64,000 nt of DNA from Batillaria attramentaria (taxonomy: Eukaryota > Mollusca > Gastropoda > Batillariidae): positions 249,501 to 313,500 of the forward strand of contig JACVVK020000377.1 of NCBI GenBank assembly GCA_018292915.2, read 5' to 3'. Shown piece after piece: positions 1 to 12,955 of the stretch (position 1 is the first letter of the stretch; the number at the start of each line of letters is the position of its first letter). The notes beneath the pieces are model-generated. The model was given only the letters and a program-made list of their open reading frames with translations. It had not been told where the DNA came from and made no database searches. The translations under genes were made by a program, and so were the position numbers.

Positions 1-271
1 TGTGGCTGCTGGGGTTTTTCACTGAGTAAACTGAGGCTTTGTGCGTCCCAGTCACTCAGTATGACTTTTTACATTTTCATACAACAAAGATTCTTTCAAA
101 AAGTTTTCTTTTCATCGGTCTTTCAGTTATTTATTTTTCAGAGTCTTGAAGTATTCTGATCGGTAACCGAGGTTGAGGTGTCACACTATGATGTGGCGGA
201 GAGTGAGAAGGGAGAGAACCAAGTCCGACGAGATTTGCCGAGAAAACGCGTGTCCTTGAAATTATTCCACA
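1..271 (+). promoter_or_regulatory. SRRM1: SRRM1 5' UTR / upstream sequence
   Basis: Sequence before the SRRM1 start codon. No TATA box is obvious. The 70 bases before the ATG are GC-richer and include the probable 5' UTR. The transcription start cannot be placed from sequence alone. Confidence 0.4.
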
Positions 272-3200
272 ATGGCGGACGCCGGATTTTTCAAGGTAAG
301 CAATAAGAATCCACGTTATCGCTTCCTAAGAACGTGAAATATATTTGCATGTGTAGGAACAGTATTAATTGTGGGTAAAGAGACCTAGTATGTTAATGAA
401 ATCACAATATCCGATTTATGTATTGTTCAGTTAGTGAAACAAGACACGCGTTTTCCACGCTGCACACAACATGGCGCCGTTGCTGTACTTCCCTGGTCCA
501 AAACTAATCAAACTCAATTGTGTTTGCTTGCCCCACAAAATTTATAGGTTACCACAAACAGTGTAAATGCGTGGAAGTTGTGCGAATGTTTTCGACTTTT
601 CCCGTTTCTTTGATAAAGTGGGATGAGAAGTTGAATAAGAAAGTGGGTGTGGAGCCACTCTCCACAGTAGATCGCACTAGATGACTAGATCGCTCTTTTG
701 TCAATTTGTGCATGTGAAACATGAAACTTGTGTTGTAGGGAACGACAGCTGAGCAAGACAACCGCTTTGCTGACAAGAAGAAGAAGCTTATGAAGTCGAT
801 GCGGTTTGGAGATGGTTTGGAAAACAAGGTCTGCATTTGTGCTAGTGGTACTAGCAGATCATTTGTAACCTAGTTCATCTAATTATTACATCAATACATT
901 GTAGTAACACTAACAGCAGCAATTTTTCTTTATCATCCTGAGCCTTGTCACTGAGTAACAGGTTTCCTTTGACTTTAATTGTTGTGGTTTATCAAAGTGA
1001 GTTGAAGCCGAAACTGATAGTGATAGGCAGTTTTTCTTACATCTTTCAAAACTGTGGGTTACTTTGACCCCCTCTTTGTAATTCTACTATTTCTAGTGGA
1101 CATTTAGACATAAAGAATTGTCATGTCAGATCCAAGCAAGATTGCTGGGGGGGGGGGGGGGGGGGGGGGGGCTGCTTGTTCTGCTTTTTCCCCCTGCTTC
1201 TGAGCTCTTTTTGCTTTCTAAGTTCTTAGTTTCTCTAGTCCATGATAATCATGCATCACAATGATGTTCAGCAGACCTGTTTACCTTTACGATTCTGGCC
1301 TTTTTTTTTTTTTTTTGGTAAGAGCAAGTTATGCGCATGCATATGATATATTATGATAATGGTGCACTGACAGTCGTACTAATTTACAAGTACGTCAGTA
1401 GTAAGTCAGTAAAAAAGAAAAGAAACTGCATCTTGCAACTCTTCCTGCATATGAGATAGGTGTCCAGTATAATAGCAAAAACAAATTTCTCAGTCAATCA
1501 GCTTACAGAATTCACCTGTAATGGCTGTAATGGCTGTATAGGTTTCTCCTATTTCAAGTTGAATTTAAAAAAAAATAAACAACACTGAAGTCAGCAGATG
1601 ATTTTGAAAGCACATACCCTTGAAAATCAATGTGCGCATTAATTCTTGGCATTTCCTTCCGAGTTGTAGATTGTACTACTTGTTGCCAAAATCATAGTAC
1701 TTTTTGTCTGTGATCTTTCTACTTGTCAGTGCTGATGGTGAACAGGCCTGGATCGGTGTGATAATCTCTGTCAGATTCTGAAATCTCTGCATATATGATA
1801 CACATATATTTGTGTGCCTAATAATTATAAAGAACACTTGAAAGGTGATGAATGACATAATATTGATAATATTTGATTGACTCAGTACATATTTGTACGT
1901 AAATTAATTGCTTACATTTCCTCTCGTACAGGTTGATATGGCTAAGGTGAATGCCGACAGTCTTAAACCCTGGATCGCGCAGCGCATCACGGAACTGTTG
2001 GGCATGGAAGACGATGTCGTCGTAGAATTTGTTTACAATCAGCTTGAAGTCAGGGTAATGCATTGTTTCTGGATGTTCATGTACGCTTTTTTTCAAGAAG
2101 TTGTTTCATATTCATGATTGGCAGTTTCTTTCTTAGTGACTCTATTGCTCCCTTGATTGTGTTCTTTCTTCCTTGTATGCGAGCGGGAGGGCAGTTTTTA
2201 TTACCACGATTATTACTATTTTGCATTACAAATTCATTTGAAGGTGTTTTGGTGACTGCTATGTGTTTTGCCAGAAATTGGTCCTTTTTCCAAATTTCAT
2301 TGGGAACCTAGGGTCTTGTTAAACCTCAGTCCCCACCATCTGAGTATGGTACTCTTTTTTTTTTTTTAAAATCAGAATAAAAAATGAAATTGAAAGTTAA
2401 TTTAAATATTGTTTTGTGAGAGTCTCGACCACCTATCTGCTCTTACAGTGTAGTCAGTGTGCATCTCCTGTCTTTAGTGGCTAAGGCGTAGGAATCATGG
2501 ATCAATATTGGGGCTTTAGAATCTGTGAAGTGCTAAAGTCTTCCAGACCAGAGGGAGGTGCAGCTGAAAGAGTGCTCAGATTCAGAATGCCATTTTTCAC
2601 TGACTTGCGTAGAGCGAGTTTATAAAGACTCGTGCAGACTGAGAACTATGTCACACTCACAGGGTTTCGGGTTCTAATCTTGCTTTGTAAGCAGTTGCAT
2701 GCGTTGGCAGTTTGCCAGCTGTAGGTCTGAAGGTGCGTCTTTGCCTAAAGAAGTGTCTCTGAGACTAGATTCCTTCACAGTCACACCCACAAATTTCTTT
2801 TTGTTTTTTTTTAAACGGCAGAGTGTCATTTTTAAACTAGCTGTATAGGCAGTTATGTTTAGGGATGTCTGCTGTCTGTTGCATCACACTTATACTGTTG
2901 ACTGTTTCCTTCCAATATTAGCGATGATCATATTACAAAATGGCCTCCCCGAAACTCAGAGACAAGACAAGGCGCACTCAATGACAGGGTATTTCCATAA
3001 GCTAAATCTTTTCCGGAGCACCGCTCCTCGTCGGTCGAGGCCAATGGCAGCCTGCAAATCAAGGTTTGATATTCCTGTGTTTTATTCCTGTCAGTACAGT
3101 GTATCTCATTTTCCTTTGCTGCGCATTTTTGCAATGTGTTTGGGTGTAAGTGTGCCCGCAGGAACAGTGCAAAGGTTTCAGTCCTGATGGAGAAAAAAAA

Positions 3201-6200
3201 AAAGGAGTCCTCGTTACTGACTTTAGCCTTTCATTTTTGTTTTGTTTTGTTTGAAAATGAAGTGGAAAAACAGGAAGCATGTGAGAGACTACCTGTTTGT
3301 TTTTTCTTTTATCTTTTTGGCAAGAATGTGTAGAGCACCATGATTATCCAGTCACACTTACAGTTACAGGTATGGAAGGCTTCCTGTGTAGATGAGAACT
3401 TCCATTAAACGTTCTCAAGCTGGTCACTGTTTGTTTGGTTTTTTTTTTTCCTATCTAGGTGTTACAGTGTCAGGTGTGTGTGTTTGTGTTTTTTCCTTTC
3501 AGTTTTATAAGACTTAAGAGTACGTAACTTGGAATTAGATACACGCATCTTTCCTTTTGAAGGTTCAGTCACATTAACTAGATTTGTGTGTGTTTTCTGG
3601 AGCTTGGGGGTATTAATCTGCGTCTTCTGTTTCAGAGTGTTGAGGGGGTTTTCATCTGAGGAGTGAGTCGTAAAAATGCTCAGTAGGTGTTGCGCTTCAA
3701 GTTGAAATGTGGATTGGGTCAGGGTGCTTGTACAGTCTGAAGCTGTACTTGTGACACACACATGTAGCTGGTATTGGCATGTACGACCTTGCATATCAGC
3801 CTCAGACACAGGCGCTTGTGAAGGCTGGCTACCCCCAAATGTGTAGTGCACTTTTGAAGGGGAGAAAAGAAGCAGTTTTGGGGTGAAGCCTGCATACAGG
3901 CTTGTGCCAGTGAAGGGAGAAATAGTGGTGGCAGATAAATTGATCGCATTTTGTGCTCCTAAAAGCCGATTTTTATAACGGCAGATCAACTGTAGAGTAA
4001 GTCTTCGGATTTTGCTTTCCTTGAAGTTGCTTGTGGCAGGTTTGCTGTCCGAGTTTCAACCCCCACCTCTTGCTTTAAAGGAAGAAAAACCTTGGTCTAG
4101 CTTGTGTTGGTGCATGCGAGAAATGAAAAAAAAAAACTGCTACCAAACTGTCCGTGTCTTTCTCGAGTCTTTTCCCTTGCGTCTTCCAGTCTTGCCACTG
4201 GCGTTGTGGGTAACCGGTGTAAGATTTGGTCTTCCCACTCTGTATGCGCAGCATCCGGACCCCAAGGACATGCAGATCAACCTGACGGGGTTCCTGAATG
4301 CCAAGAATGCCAGAATCTTCCTCTCTGAGCTGTGGGATCTGCTGTGTAGTGCCCAGGACAACGTGACAGGCATCCCCACCAAATTCTTGGAGCAGAAGAA
4401 AGAAGAGATCAAGAAACGTCAGGTAGGTTAGACTTACAGGTGTGGTCGATAGTGTTTTGGGAACGCACGTCCTGTTCAGGTCAAAATTGTTTTGCTCTGT
4501 TTGCAATTGCCAAGGGTGAAAGTTGTCCGTGTGGGGCACGGAATCCGTATTTTTCTCGACCCGAAATACGGAATCCGTATTTTTGAAAAAAAAAAAAAAA
4601 AAAATCCGTGTAATATTCCGTTCGGCATTATCGCGTGGTCGAACCTGGATGAGAAGAAAACTTGTTTGGCCAATGGCTGTCGTCCGATCTCGTCAGTCAG
4701 CCAATCAGAAGCGTCAACAACCAGCGCACGGTCGCGGTTTTGCAGCTCACGAATGTTAGCATCCATGCGATCTTCGCGCCGATGAAGCATTCATCTGGAT
4801 TTTTTAAAATCGAATAATTAAACCAACAGAAAGAAAAATACAATACGGATCGTTTCTGAGGGGCAGACGCGACGTTTTAGGTACAAAAATACGCGTATAA
4901 TGATCGTCCGACTTGGGCGTACGCGTGCCGGATTTTCCCAGAGGCTCGATCTCGCCATTCGTTCAGTCTTTGCCGGCATCGATAAAGCATTGAGCGGTTG
5001 TGTTTTCTTACGCAAAACTAAAACAGCAGAAAGAAAAATGCATTACGGGTCGTTTCTTAGGGCCAGACACGACGATTAAGTTACCAACAATTTGCCTAGG
5101 ATGATCGTGCGCGGGTTGTGGCACACCTGACTTGCGAGTACCGGATTTTCCCGAAGTCTATTTTAAGGCGAAAATCAATACGAGAAATCAATACTAGTGA
5201 TCTCATTTTGGGGGAGGGACTAATCAAGATAACCATATGTAGTTAACAGTCAGGGCTTAAGATGTTCCACCGTGCTTTTGTCGGATTTCCACCTTTGGCT
5301 AAAAATGTTCTGGCCTCTCAAAATTTTCAGTCAGTCCTCCTCTGAAGCACTTAAACTGAATCACTCACACAGATTTCAGTGTATTTAAAAACTAATCTTG
5401 GGGAGCATTCCCCTGCACACCCCTAGCTTAACAATTTAGCAGGCGTGCACTCCTGGCTTTGACACTTCATCACCATAGTAAGTGTTAGGCAGTTTGTGGT
5501 AAACACACTGTGTAGTTTTACACACAAGCCTGTGCTTGCAAATCAGAATGTGTACTTGCAAAACTGCTGTGAATTTGTATAAAGTGTCATCCTGTTAAGT
5601 GAGTCCGACTGTATTACAGATACACTTTGCTATTCAAAAACTACACTTTGGCATCCCCTAAACCATGCTGAACCTTTCTCAGTTTCTGAGAGTAAACTGA
5701 CAGGTCTTCTAATAAACTTGTGTACAGCAACAAGAGGTCTGTAACAGCTTGAGTGTAAGGGTTGAAATTTGAAGGGAAAATGCGGTAGATAAGAATAGCT
5801 ATCAAATGCTCTAAGATGCCACGAGAGGCCTAGAATTGGCTCTTAAATTTGGCAAAATTCGTGTTTTTTTCCGGGGGGGCGTTGCCCCCCTGGTCCCCGC
5901 TGGGGCCTAGGCAGCCCCTGGACCCCGGCCTGGGAAAAGAAGTTTCAGTATTTTTAAAATTGCCAGCTTTCACCCATGAATTGCAGTCATATCTGAGGTC
6001 TTGAATGTATCATCGTGTGTACATTAAGGAGAGTTTGTTTCTGTGACAAGTTTATTTTAAGCTGTAAGGACTCTGAGTAGGTGACTGTATGTAGAAATGT
6101 CAAGAATGTGACTGAGAAATCATGCTTAGGAATTGTGGACGGGGAGGGGGGGGGGGGGGAGTAAGTAAGTGAGTGAAACTAAACAGGAGACGTAATAATC

Positions 6201-7257
6201 CTCTTTTGTTTCCCACCTTTTTTTTTTTTAACAGGCTGAACAAGAGCGTATTCAAGCCACCTTAAAGAGACACGAGGAACAGATTAAGGAGGCACTGAAC
6301 CGTGAAAGAAAGGAAGCAGACAGGCGAGATGGTCGATCACCAGAGAAAAGGTTAGTCATGGTACTTCCAACACAGTAGCAGAATCAATGCTTTTTACGTG
6401 GGTTTTCTTGCTTTACTGGAGGATTTCCTGGAGAGCAATTCAGCTACCATTGCTCAGGCGAAGTTTTGACAGCCAGAAGAATCAATAACAAATTGAGTTA
6501 ATAAATTTCAAAGAAAACTTTAAATTGGATGCGAAAGGCAGAATACCTGGTTTGTACAAGGAAAGAAAATGCTTTTTTACACTGTTTCACACAGCACTTC
6601 GCATGAGAACCGTGCTTCATCATGACTGGCTGGAGATAAGACAGAGCAGTATATCAATCATAGTCTAGACAGAAAGTTGTCATGGCACCAGGTGAGACTT
6701 TCCTTGTCTTTCACTTTCAGGAGAGGTCGGTCTCGAAGCAGAAGCAGCAGTCCAAAAAAGGACAAGGATAAAGAAAAGCCAACAAAAAATGGAGACGGTG
6801 GCACGGACAAGCCAGCGATCGGTTTGCCTCAGGTGACAGGGCCACCCCCGGTGAAGGACAGCGGAGATGCGGCAGCTGCTGAAAGTGAAATAAAACCGGA
6901 TGTCGCACCTGCTGTAGTCAAGTAAGTGGAGGGTGCGCGTTTGCACGTTGCTTCTGGTGCCCGTTTTCTTCTCTCATTTGGTAACAGGGCTTAAGCACAC
7001 TGGATTTGGTATGCTATTAGTTCCGTTTACCATATGAGTGGGCCTGGTTGCCAGGGTGGAATCACACAGTATGCATGGGCGGGTGGTCACTGACACGGTT
7101 ACTTGGTGGAAAAGGACGTTAAGCTCCCAAACACTCACCCACTTCACCACCATGGAATCTTAAAACTCACAGACTTTCCATGGGGTAAGCTAGACCATGG
7201 GATCTATAAGTGGATCCTACTCCAGTTGAACCCCCAACCACTTGCCTGCAAACGCCA

Positions 7258-7320
<63 letters not shown>

Positions 7321-10300
7321 CAGTGGATGTACCTTTGCATGTACTTCAGCAATGTAACAAGTGTTGGTTTTTGTGAAAACAGGACTGAAGTGAAAGACGA
7401 AGTGAGTGTGCCAGCCCCAGAAATGCCGAAAGTTAAAGAAGAGAAAGCCAAGGAGGAGAAGGCGGACAAACGCAGCAGATCCAAATCCCCTGGCCAGAAG
7501 AAGAAAGACCGATCCAGGAGTGGAGACAGACGTCCACGAGGACGCAGTAGATCTGGGTATGGCAGTTCACTTCTGCTTTGCTTTTGTGAAGGGTATGTTT
7601 GTGTACTGGTGGTTCATGGGTGATGTTCTTTAGTGTGGGCAGTTTTTCGCAGAACTCAGACCGATGGAAATGCCATAACCCAGGGGTTAATGTCTGCGAT
7701 AGTGTTTCTTCCCTTGGCTGGCTATTCATATGTACATGTCATTCTGTGCATAGGTCAAGGTCAAGACGTAGATCCTCCCGTTCTCCCAGACGCAGCTCAC
7801 CAAGACGCAGATCTCGCTCCCCACGTAAGCGGTCACCGCGCCGCAGGTCCCGCTCTCCTCGTCGGCGATCACGTTCACCACAGCATAGATCATCTCGTCG
7901 GAAAAGTCCTTCTCCTCGCCGTGGCAGAGGTTCACTGAAACGGTCCCCGCCAAGAAGACGGAAAAGGTATGGATTAGGCATTTTGTATGGAGATGCGTAG
8001 AAAAATGTTGTTGGGAATTTGTTGGAAATTCAGAAGGTAGCTGGGAGTGGTAAGTGTGGAAGGCACATAGTGACAGACACAGAAAAATAATCAGTGCTGT
8101 TAGTTACACCTGCAGAAATGAACTAAGCCATGGAGCGCCTGAGTTTGATAGTGTAGCCATTGTTGATCAGTAAAAATGCCACTGTTCCTTTTTCTAGGTC
8201 CAGCAGTGAGGACAGTTCTAGTGATTCGTCAGCTGACAGAAAGACTGCCAGCAAGAAGAACAGAAAATCGAAGGTGAGAGCACAAACGGCAGACCTCTAT
8301 TTCATTTTAGTTGACTTCCTGCATAGCTTCCCCCCGCTCCCCCCCACCCCCATCCCCACCCCTCCCCCTCCCCTCCCCCTCCCCCTCATGAGTCAGGTTA
8401 AAATAAGCACATGTATTTGTGTGTGTGTGTGTGTGTGTTTACTGATTTGCATCTCACGCTCATGTTGGTATGTTCCATGTATCAAGCTTCTCACGGAGAT
8501 GGTCGTGCATGGTGTAAAAGGTGTTTTTATTTGCTTTCAGGATGAGGATGAGGAAAAGGAATCTTCTTCACCAGAAAAGCAGGGCATCCAGCAGCGCCGT
8601 AATTACCGAGGGCACGATGCTGACGATGATGCTGCCTCGTCCTCTGGGTCATCGTCTGATGATGATGCACCTCCTGGTGAGTTGGGGGGAGTGAAGTACA
8701 GTTACTTTGTGCATAGTCTCTCCATTACTGGCATGCTCATTTTTAGGATCAGGATCCGTCTGGAGAATATTTCTCAAGATGAATGTGTATGTCAGGTTAG
8801 TTTTTCAAGTGTCTTATATGTTGTTTAAAGAAATAAAGAAACCTTCATATTCAGCGATCGTCAAATGCGCTCGCCCGCTCGCTTTCGCTACCAAATTTAA
8901 CATCAGGCGAGTGAAAGCTCCGGTAGCGGTAGCCCGAATGGCGAGCAGGAATTCTGAGATGAATAAGAACCTAGCAGCCACTCCCGTCAAGTGTTTAGCT
9001 TCTCTATCATCGATGTCGTCTGCTGTGGGCCCGCCAATTACAGTTTCCGTGCATGCACTTTGTGTCATTTTCAGAACATCCGGTCTGCGATTCGGGCTTC
9101 CAGACTTTTTTCTTCAGGGTACCAGTTTTGTTCGGGGCGGTAGCCCAAATGGCTACCATGGTCCTGACACATTTGACGATCGCTGATATTTTTACATATT
9201 CGGTCTGTCTTTTGATTCAGCTTCCAGGCGAAGAGGCGACAGGGACCGTTCCCCATCTGTTGGTAGACGCCGTCGCACACCTTCCCCTTTCCGACGCCGT
9301 AGACGCACCCCTTCCCCACGCCGGCGTTCACCATCACCGCGCAGACGATCGCCATTTCCCAGGCGCCGTTCACCGTTCAGGTCCAGGTGTGTTTGGCTTT
9401 CCAGCTGTTTGTTCTTAAATTGTGCTTACTGACACTTGCATTTTTCTAAGCTTATTCATTGTTTGGGTTTAAATGTTCAATCATGGTTAGACGCTGTGTA
9501 TATACTGTGTTTCTATAATATGATATGGCTGTATGGCAAAAGCTTTGAGATGATTTCACACATCATAGCTGAAGCAGGTGGTGATATTGAGTAACAGCGG
9601 CTGTGTCTGAAAATTCATTGATGTACAATGAACAAGTGTTGCTATTAGGAATTACAGGTGTGCAATGAACAGCTGTTAAAAAGCAAGAAATTGACTTACT
9701 GCACACACATACAGTTGTCCTTTGTATCTCTTCTGCGAAATCGAGTTAAAATGAAAGTTGGCTGAATTGTTTATTCCATTTGTTTGTCTGGCTTTCTAGG
9801 CAAGCCAACCCTTTTGGGCAGCGAATGAATATGCAAAGGTGAAACATGACACAAAACCTCTTATAACAATTAATAAAGCTTGTATAACTGGTAGTTTCTT
9901 GGTTTGTTTTTTTGTTTTTTTTCTAAACAGATTTCTGCTTGACTAAATCTTGTGCCGTCTCACTTGAAACTGTTGGGACAAAAGTTCTCTTATGCAATAT
10001 CTGGAGATCCCTCCAGCCCCACCCTTTTCTTTGGGAGATTTGATTTGTGATGGAACCGCATGAAAGAGGGACAAGTCGCCCATGGAGATCAAATACAGCA
10101 CCTGAGAATTTTTTTTTCATTTGTAGGTCTTGAAACAACTAATATAACTTAAGCACAACTAAGGCTGAGTTTTTAAAACAAGTGTAATGCAGCCACGCTG
10201 TACCAGCATGATTCCCGTGTTACACTTTACCAACCATTTTCTCAGAGTAGGCACTTCGCAACAGCAAGCTTAAAACAAACACATCGCAGACGCAGGCGTA

Positions 10301-12955
10301 CACCATGCTACAGAAATAAAAGTTATATCTAAATGCGGTGTTTTTTCTACACTTTTCAGTGATGCCAATAACACCATATCCTCAAAATCACCTGTGTCCC
10401 CCTTTCGTCGGGTTCCATTTGTTCAGTTGCCTAAGGTCATGGCAGTGTTTTTGGCTGGCTGGTGCATTTCTCTTTGAACTTATTTTGTTCGTTGTTGGGA
10501 TATTTTTCTGGTTATTTTGTGTTGGTTTTCTGTCTCTGCTTTGAAATAAAAGTGCATTTGGTTTGCTTCTGTTTTCCCATTTGGGAGGGGTACATTTTCA
10601 TATTTGGTTTAGTTTCTAATGTCTTGGAGACTTCCTATGGTTGAACCGTATTAATCATACTTTTCACAAGTTACCGTAATAACCTCATCTTTTCTACCAT
10701 CCTTACTTTTCGATCACAGTGCAAAATCTGGGAAAGTTAGGTTAAAAAAATCTCCTTACTTTCTGGCGTTGACGTTGATGACCTTTCATTTCTGGAGCAT
10801 AAACACATATTCATCTTCCTTTTGCAGGCCTCCCAGACAGAGAAGGCGATCATCGATGAGTGCTTCCCCTCCTCGTCGTCGTCGCACGGCATCGTCTCCC
10901 TCGCCAGGCCCGCAGCGGCGCAGCCCATCTCCTCCTGCACGACGCAGGGGGGCCTCACCAGTCGGCCGACAGCGTCGGGAGTCCAGCTCTGCGTCTCCTG
11001 CCAGACCACGCAAGGTTGCAGCCTCACCGCCACCAGGTGACAGCTCGTCCTCAGGTTCAGAGTCTCCATCTCCAGACAGGCTGAAAAAGAAAAAGGTTTC
11101 TCCACCGCCAATGGAGAAAGTCAAGGAGAAGAAGCGGAAAGAGTCCGCCAGGTCATCATCAGGCTCCTCTTCCTCTGCTTCTCCGTCTCCTCCACCAGTC
11201 AAAAAGTCTAGCGGAGCATCCCGGTCTGGACAGCGTGGTGCATCACCTGAAACGCCCAAGCGTAGGCGTCGCTCCTCTCCCTCACCACCTCCTGTTGCTC
11301 AGCGCCGAGCGTCGTCTCCACGTGGTGACAGGCAGTCACCTTCAGCAGACAGACGGCGGCAGAGATCACCTCCTTCACGCCGAAGACCTTCATCTCGCAG
11401 CCCAGACAACGAAAGACGTCGTGACCGTGGTGGTAGTCCAGGTGATAGAGATCGCAGAAGGAGGTCTCCCCCTTCCACTAAACCTCGTCGGATGTCTTCA
11501 ACCTCCCCGCCTCCGCGTGCTTCCCGTGCTTCGGTTTCACCGGATGTGCCTCGGCGCGGAGGGAGAGAGGCTCCCAGGAACTTGTCTCCTGTGAGACGGC
11601 GACGTGATTCCTCCCCTGAAGCTCAGCCAAAGGGGAGGAGGGAACGCCCGTCCCCGGACGCAAGGAAAGCAAAAGCAAAACACTCAGACTCTGACTCTTC
11701 CCCCGAGAGGGAAAGGTCGAACAAGAGAGGCGCAGACATCATCCGTCAAATCTCTAGAGACAGTCGATCCCCAGCCAAACCTGACAGGAAACGGTCATAC
11801 TCCAGCAGCAGCTCGGAAGGGGACGACAAGAAACCAGCTTCAAGGAGAAGGGACGAGGACAAAAGTAAAAAGATGAAGAGGTCCAGCTACTCATCCAGCC
11901 CTGAGGGAAGACGGCCAGCCGCCCCAGGGGAAGGAGGCGACGGCCATCGCCGCCTATTTGTGGTGAAAGCCGACAAATCGGCGGTTAGGCGTGATGCAGA
12001 TCGCACCGTGCAAGCCAAGGACGCCTCTCCGCCACCCAGGGCACTCAAGCCTGAGCCTGTCAAGTCTGGCAGTGACTCTGAGGTAAAGAGAGAGTTTCTG
12101 TGGTGTTACGTTACCTTTTCACTGCAGTTTTCTTTCAGTAAAGCATTACGCAAGCATATTTCTTTATGTTGTACTTCTAGGACTTTATTCCGGCGTCAGT
12201 ATTACAACCTTTACAGATCCAAGCACCAAAAAAAAAAAAAAAAAAAAAGGGATGGTAGGGAAGAGGAAGTGGGATGAGGTGCATGTGTGAGTTGCAGTGA
12301 ATCTGGTCTGATTTGCTGTTTTGTTTTGTTCACAGGGATCTGATTCTGAAGGGGGAGCAAAGAAGAAGAAGAAGAAGAAGGACAAGAAGCACAAGAAGCA
12401 TAAGAAACACAAGAAGCACAAGCAGAAAAAGGCCAAGGATGGAGAGGTGAGCCTGGTTTTGGGGGACGATGATAAAATTACTGGGAATTTGACCAGAGTA
12501 GTATTAAGTTGTTGCCAGGTGCTCTGTTGCATGCAACAAGTAAAAACATATGAATACATTGTGTTGTTGGGTGTACACAGCCTATCGTCTGCACTCGGAC
12601 CTATCAGTAAGAATGATAGCTAATAATAAAAATTAAAGCAGTCAAGAGAAAGTTTAAAAAAAAAAAAAAAAGATTTAAGAACCCAGACGAAGAAACTTTG
12701 GCCGATGTATGGTTGGGAAATTTCTGGAAAGGGTAACAGGCCATGGCTGTGTGTGGCACAACAGTCAGAAAAACTTTAACAAAATGATATAATTTTGTTT
12801 ACCAGGGTTCGGATGATGAGGAGGAGAGCCTGGAGGAGCTGGAACGGCAACTGCGCGAGAAGGCACTACGCTCAATGCGCGCCAAGATGGCCATGAACCC
12901 GGACGGCGTCGGTGACAACACCGCCAGTGGGAATCGATCCGGTTCCGGTGACTGA
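272..12955 (+). CDS. SRRM1: Serine/arginine repetitive matrix protein 1 (PWI-domain splicing co-activator), 15 coding exons
   Basis: Coding exons: 272-295, 739-828, 1932-2054, 4252-4422, 6235-6350, 6721-6921, 7383-7556, 7754-7966, 8198-8273, 8541-8676, 9221-9386, 9800-9838, 10828-12082, 12336-12446, 12806-12955. All have GT/AG borders and the phases agree, giving 3045 nt (1014 residues). The start MADAGFFK matches the vertebrate start closely. Exons 2-4 (residues 9-136) encode the PWI nucleic-acid-binding domain, with KPWI, the ...VVEFVYNQLEV segment and MQINLTGFLN. Residues from about 170 to 930 are RS/RP repeats, mostly in one 1255-nt exon. Exon 14 is a Lys/His-rich tract, and exon 15 carries the conserved tail LEELERQLREKALRSMR. 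The family acts in the nucleus, bridging SR proteins and snRNPs at exonic enhancers and linking to 3'-end processing. Exon 12 is only 39 nt and may be optional. Length is near the vertebrate protein (about 900). Identification is firm; exact use of the small exon is inference. Confidence 0.95.
1147..1171. repeat. Poly(G) run
   Basis: A 25-base G homopolymer in SRRM1 intron 2. It could form G-quadruplex or simply be a slippage-prone tract. No coding sequence is seen in the rest of this intron. Confidence 0.9.
4760..5160. repeat. Two-copy tandem duplication, period 200 bp, in SRRM1 intron 4
   Basis: The segment starting CAGAAAGAAAAATACAATAC at 4827 recurs, diverged, at 5027. Both copies run into a CpG-rich stretch ending in CCGGATTTTCCC. 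The sequence is unlike the AT-rich intron around it, so it is probably part of an unclassified repeat element. Confidence 0.7.
7103..7143 (+). mobile_element. SINE-1 fragment (3' end)
   Basis: Only the last about 40 bp of the SINE-1 consensus is present (GGTGGAAAAGGACGTTAA followed by CCCAAACACTCACCC), in SRRM1 intron 6. Confidence 0.75.
7259..7317. repeat. (CA)n microsatellite
   Basis: Uninterrupted CA dinucleotide array in SRRM1 intron 6, about 65 bases before exon 7. On the minus strand it reads (GT)n. Confidence 0.95.
8851..9186. mobile_element. MITE-A with 16-bp perfect terminal inverted repeats
   Basis: The segment begins TCAGCGATCGTCAAAT and ends with its exact reverse complement, and is flanked by TAT on both sides (possible 3-bp target duplication). 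It is 336 bp long with no coding capacity, so it is a non-autonomous DNA transposon. It contains a roughly repeated GCGGTAGCCC(A/G)AATGGC motif. It lies in SRRM1 intron 10, ending 34 bp before exon 11. Superfamily is not assigned. Confidence 0.75.

Noticed and set aside
3462..3989. 175-codon minus-strand frame
   Set aside because: It lies within SRRM1 intron 3, shows no recognisable domain and has no splice context.
10769..12277. 502-codon uninterrupted frame as one SRRM1 exon
   Set aside because: Only 10828-12082 is exonic. The frame happens to run past both splice sites, and the phase and RS content fit the shorter exon.
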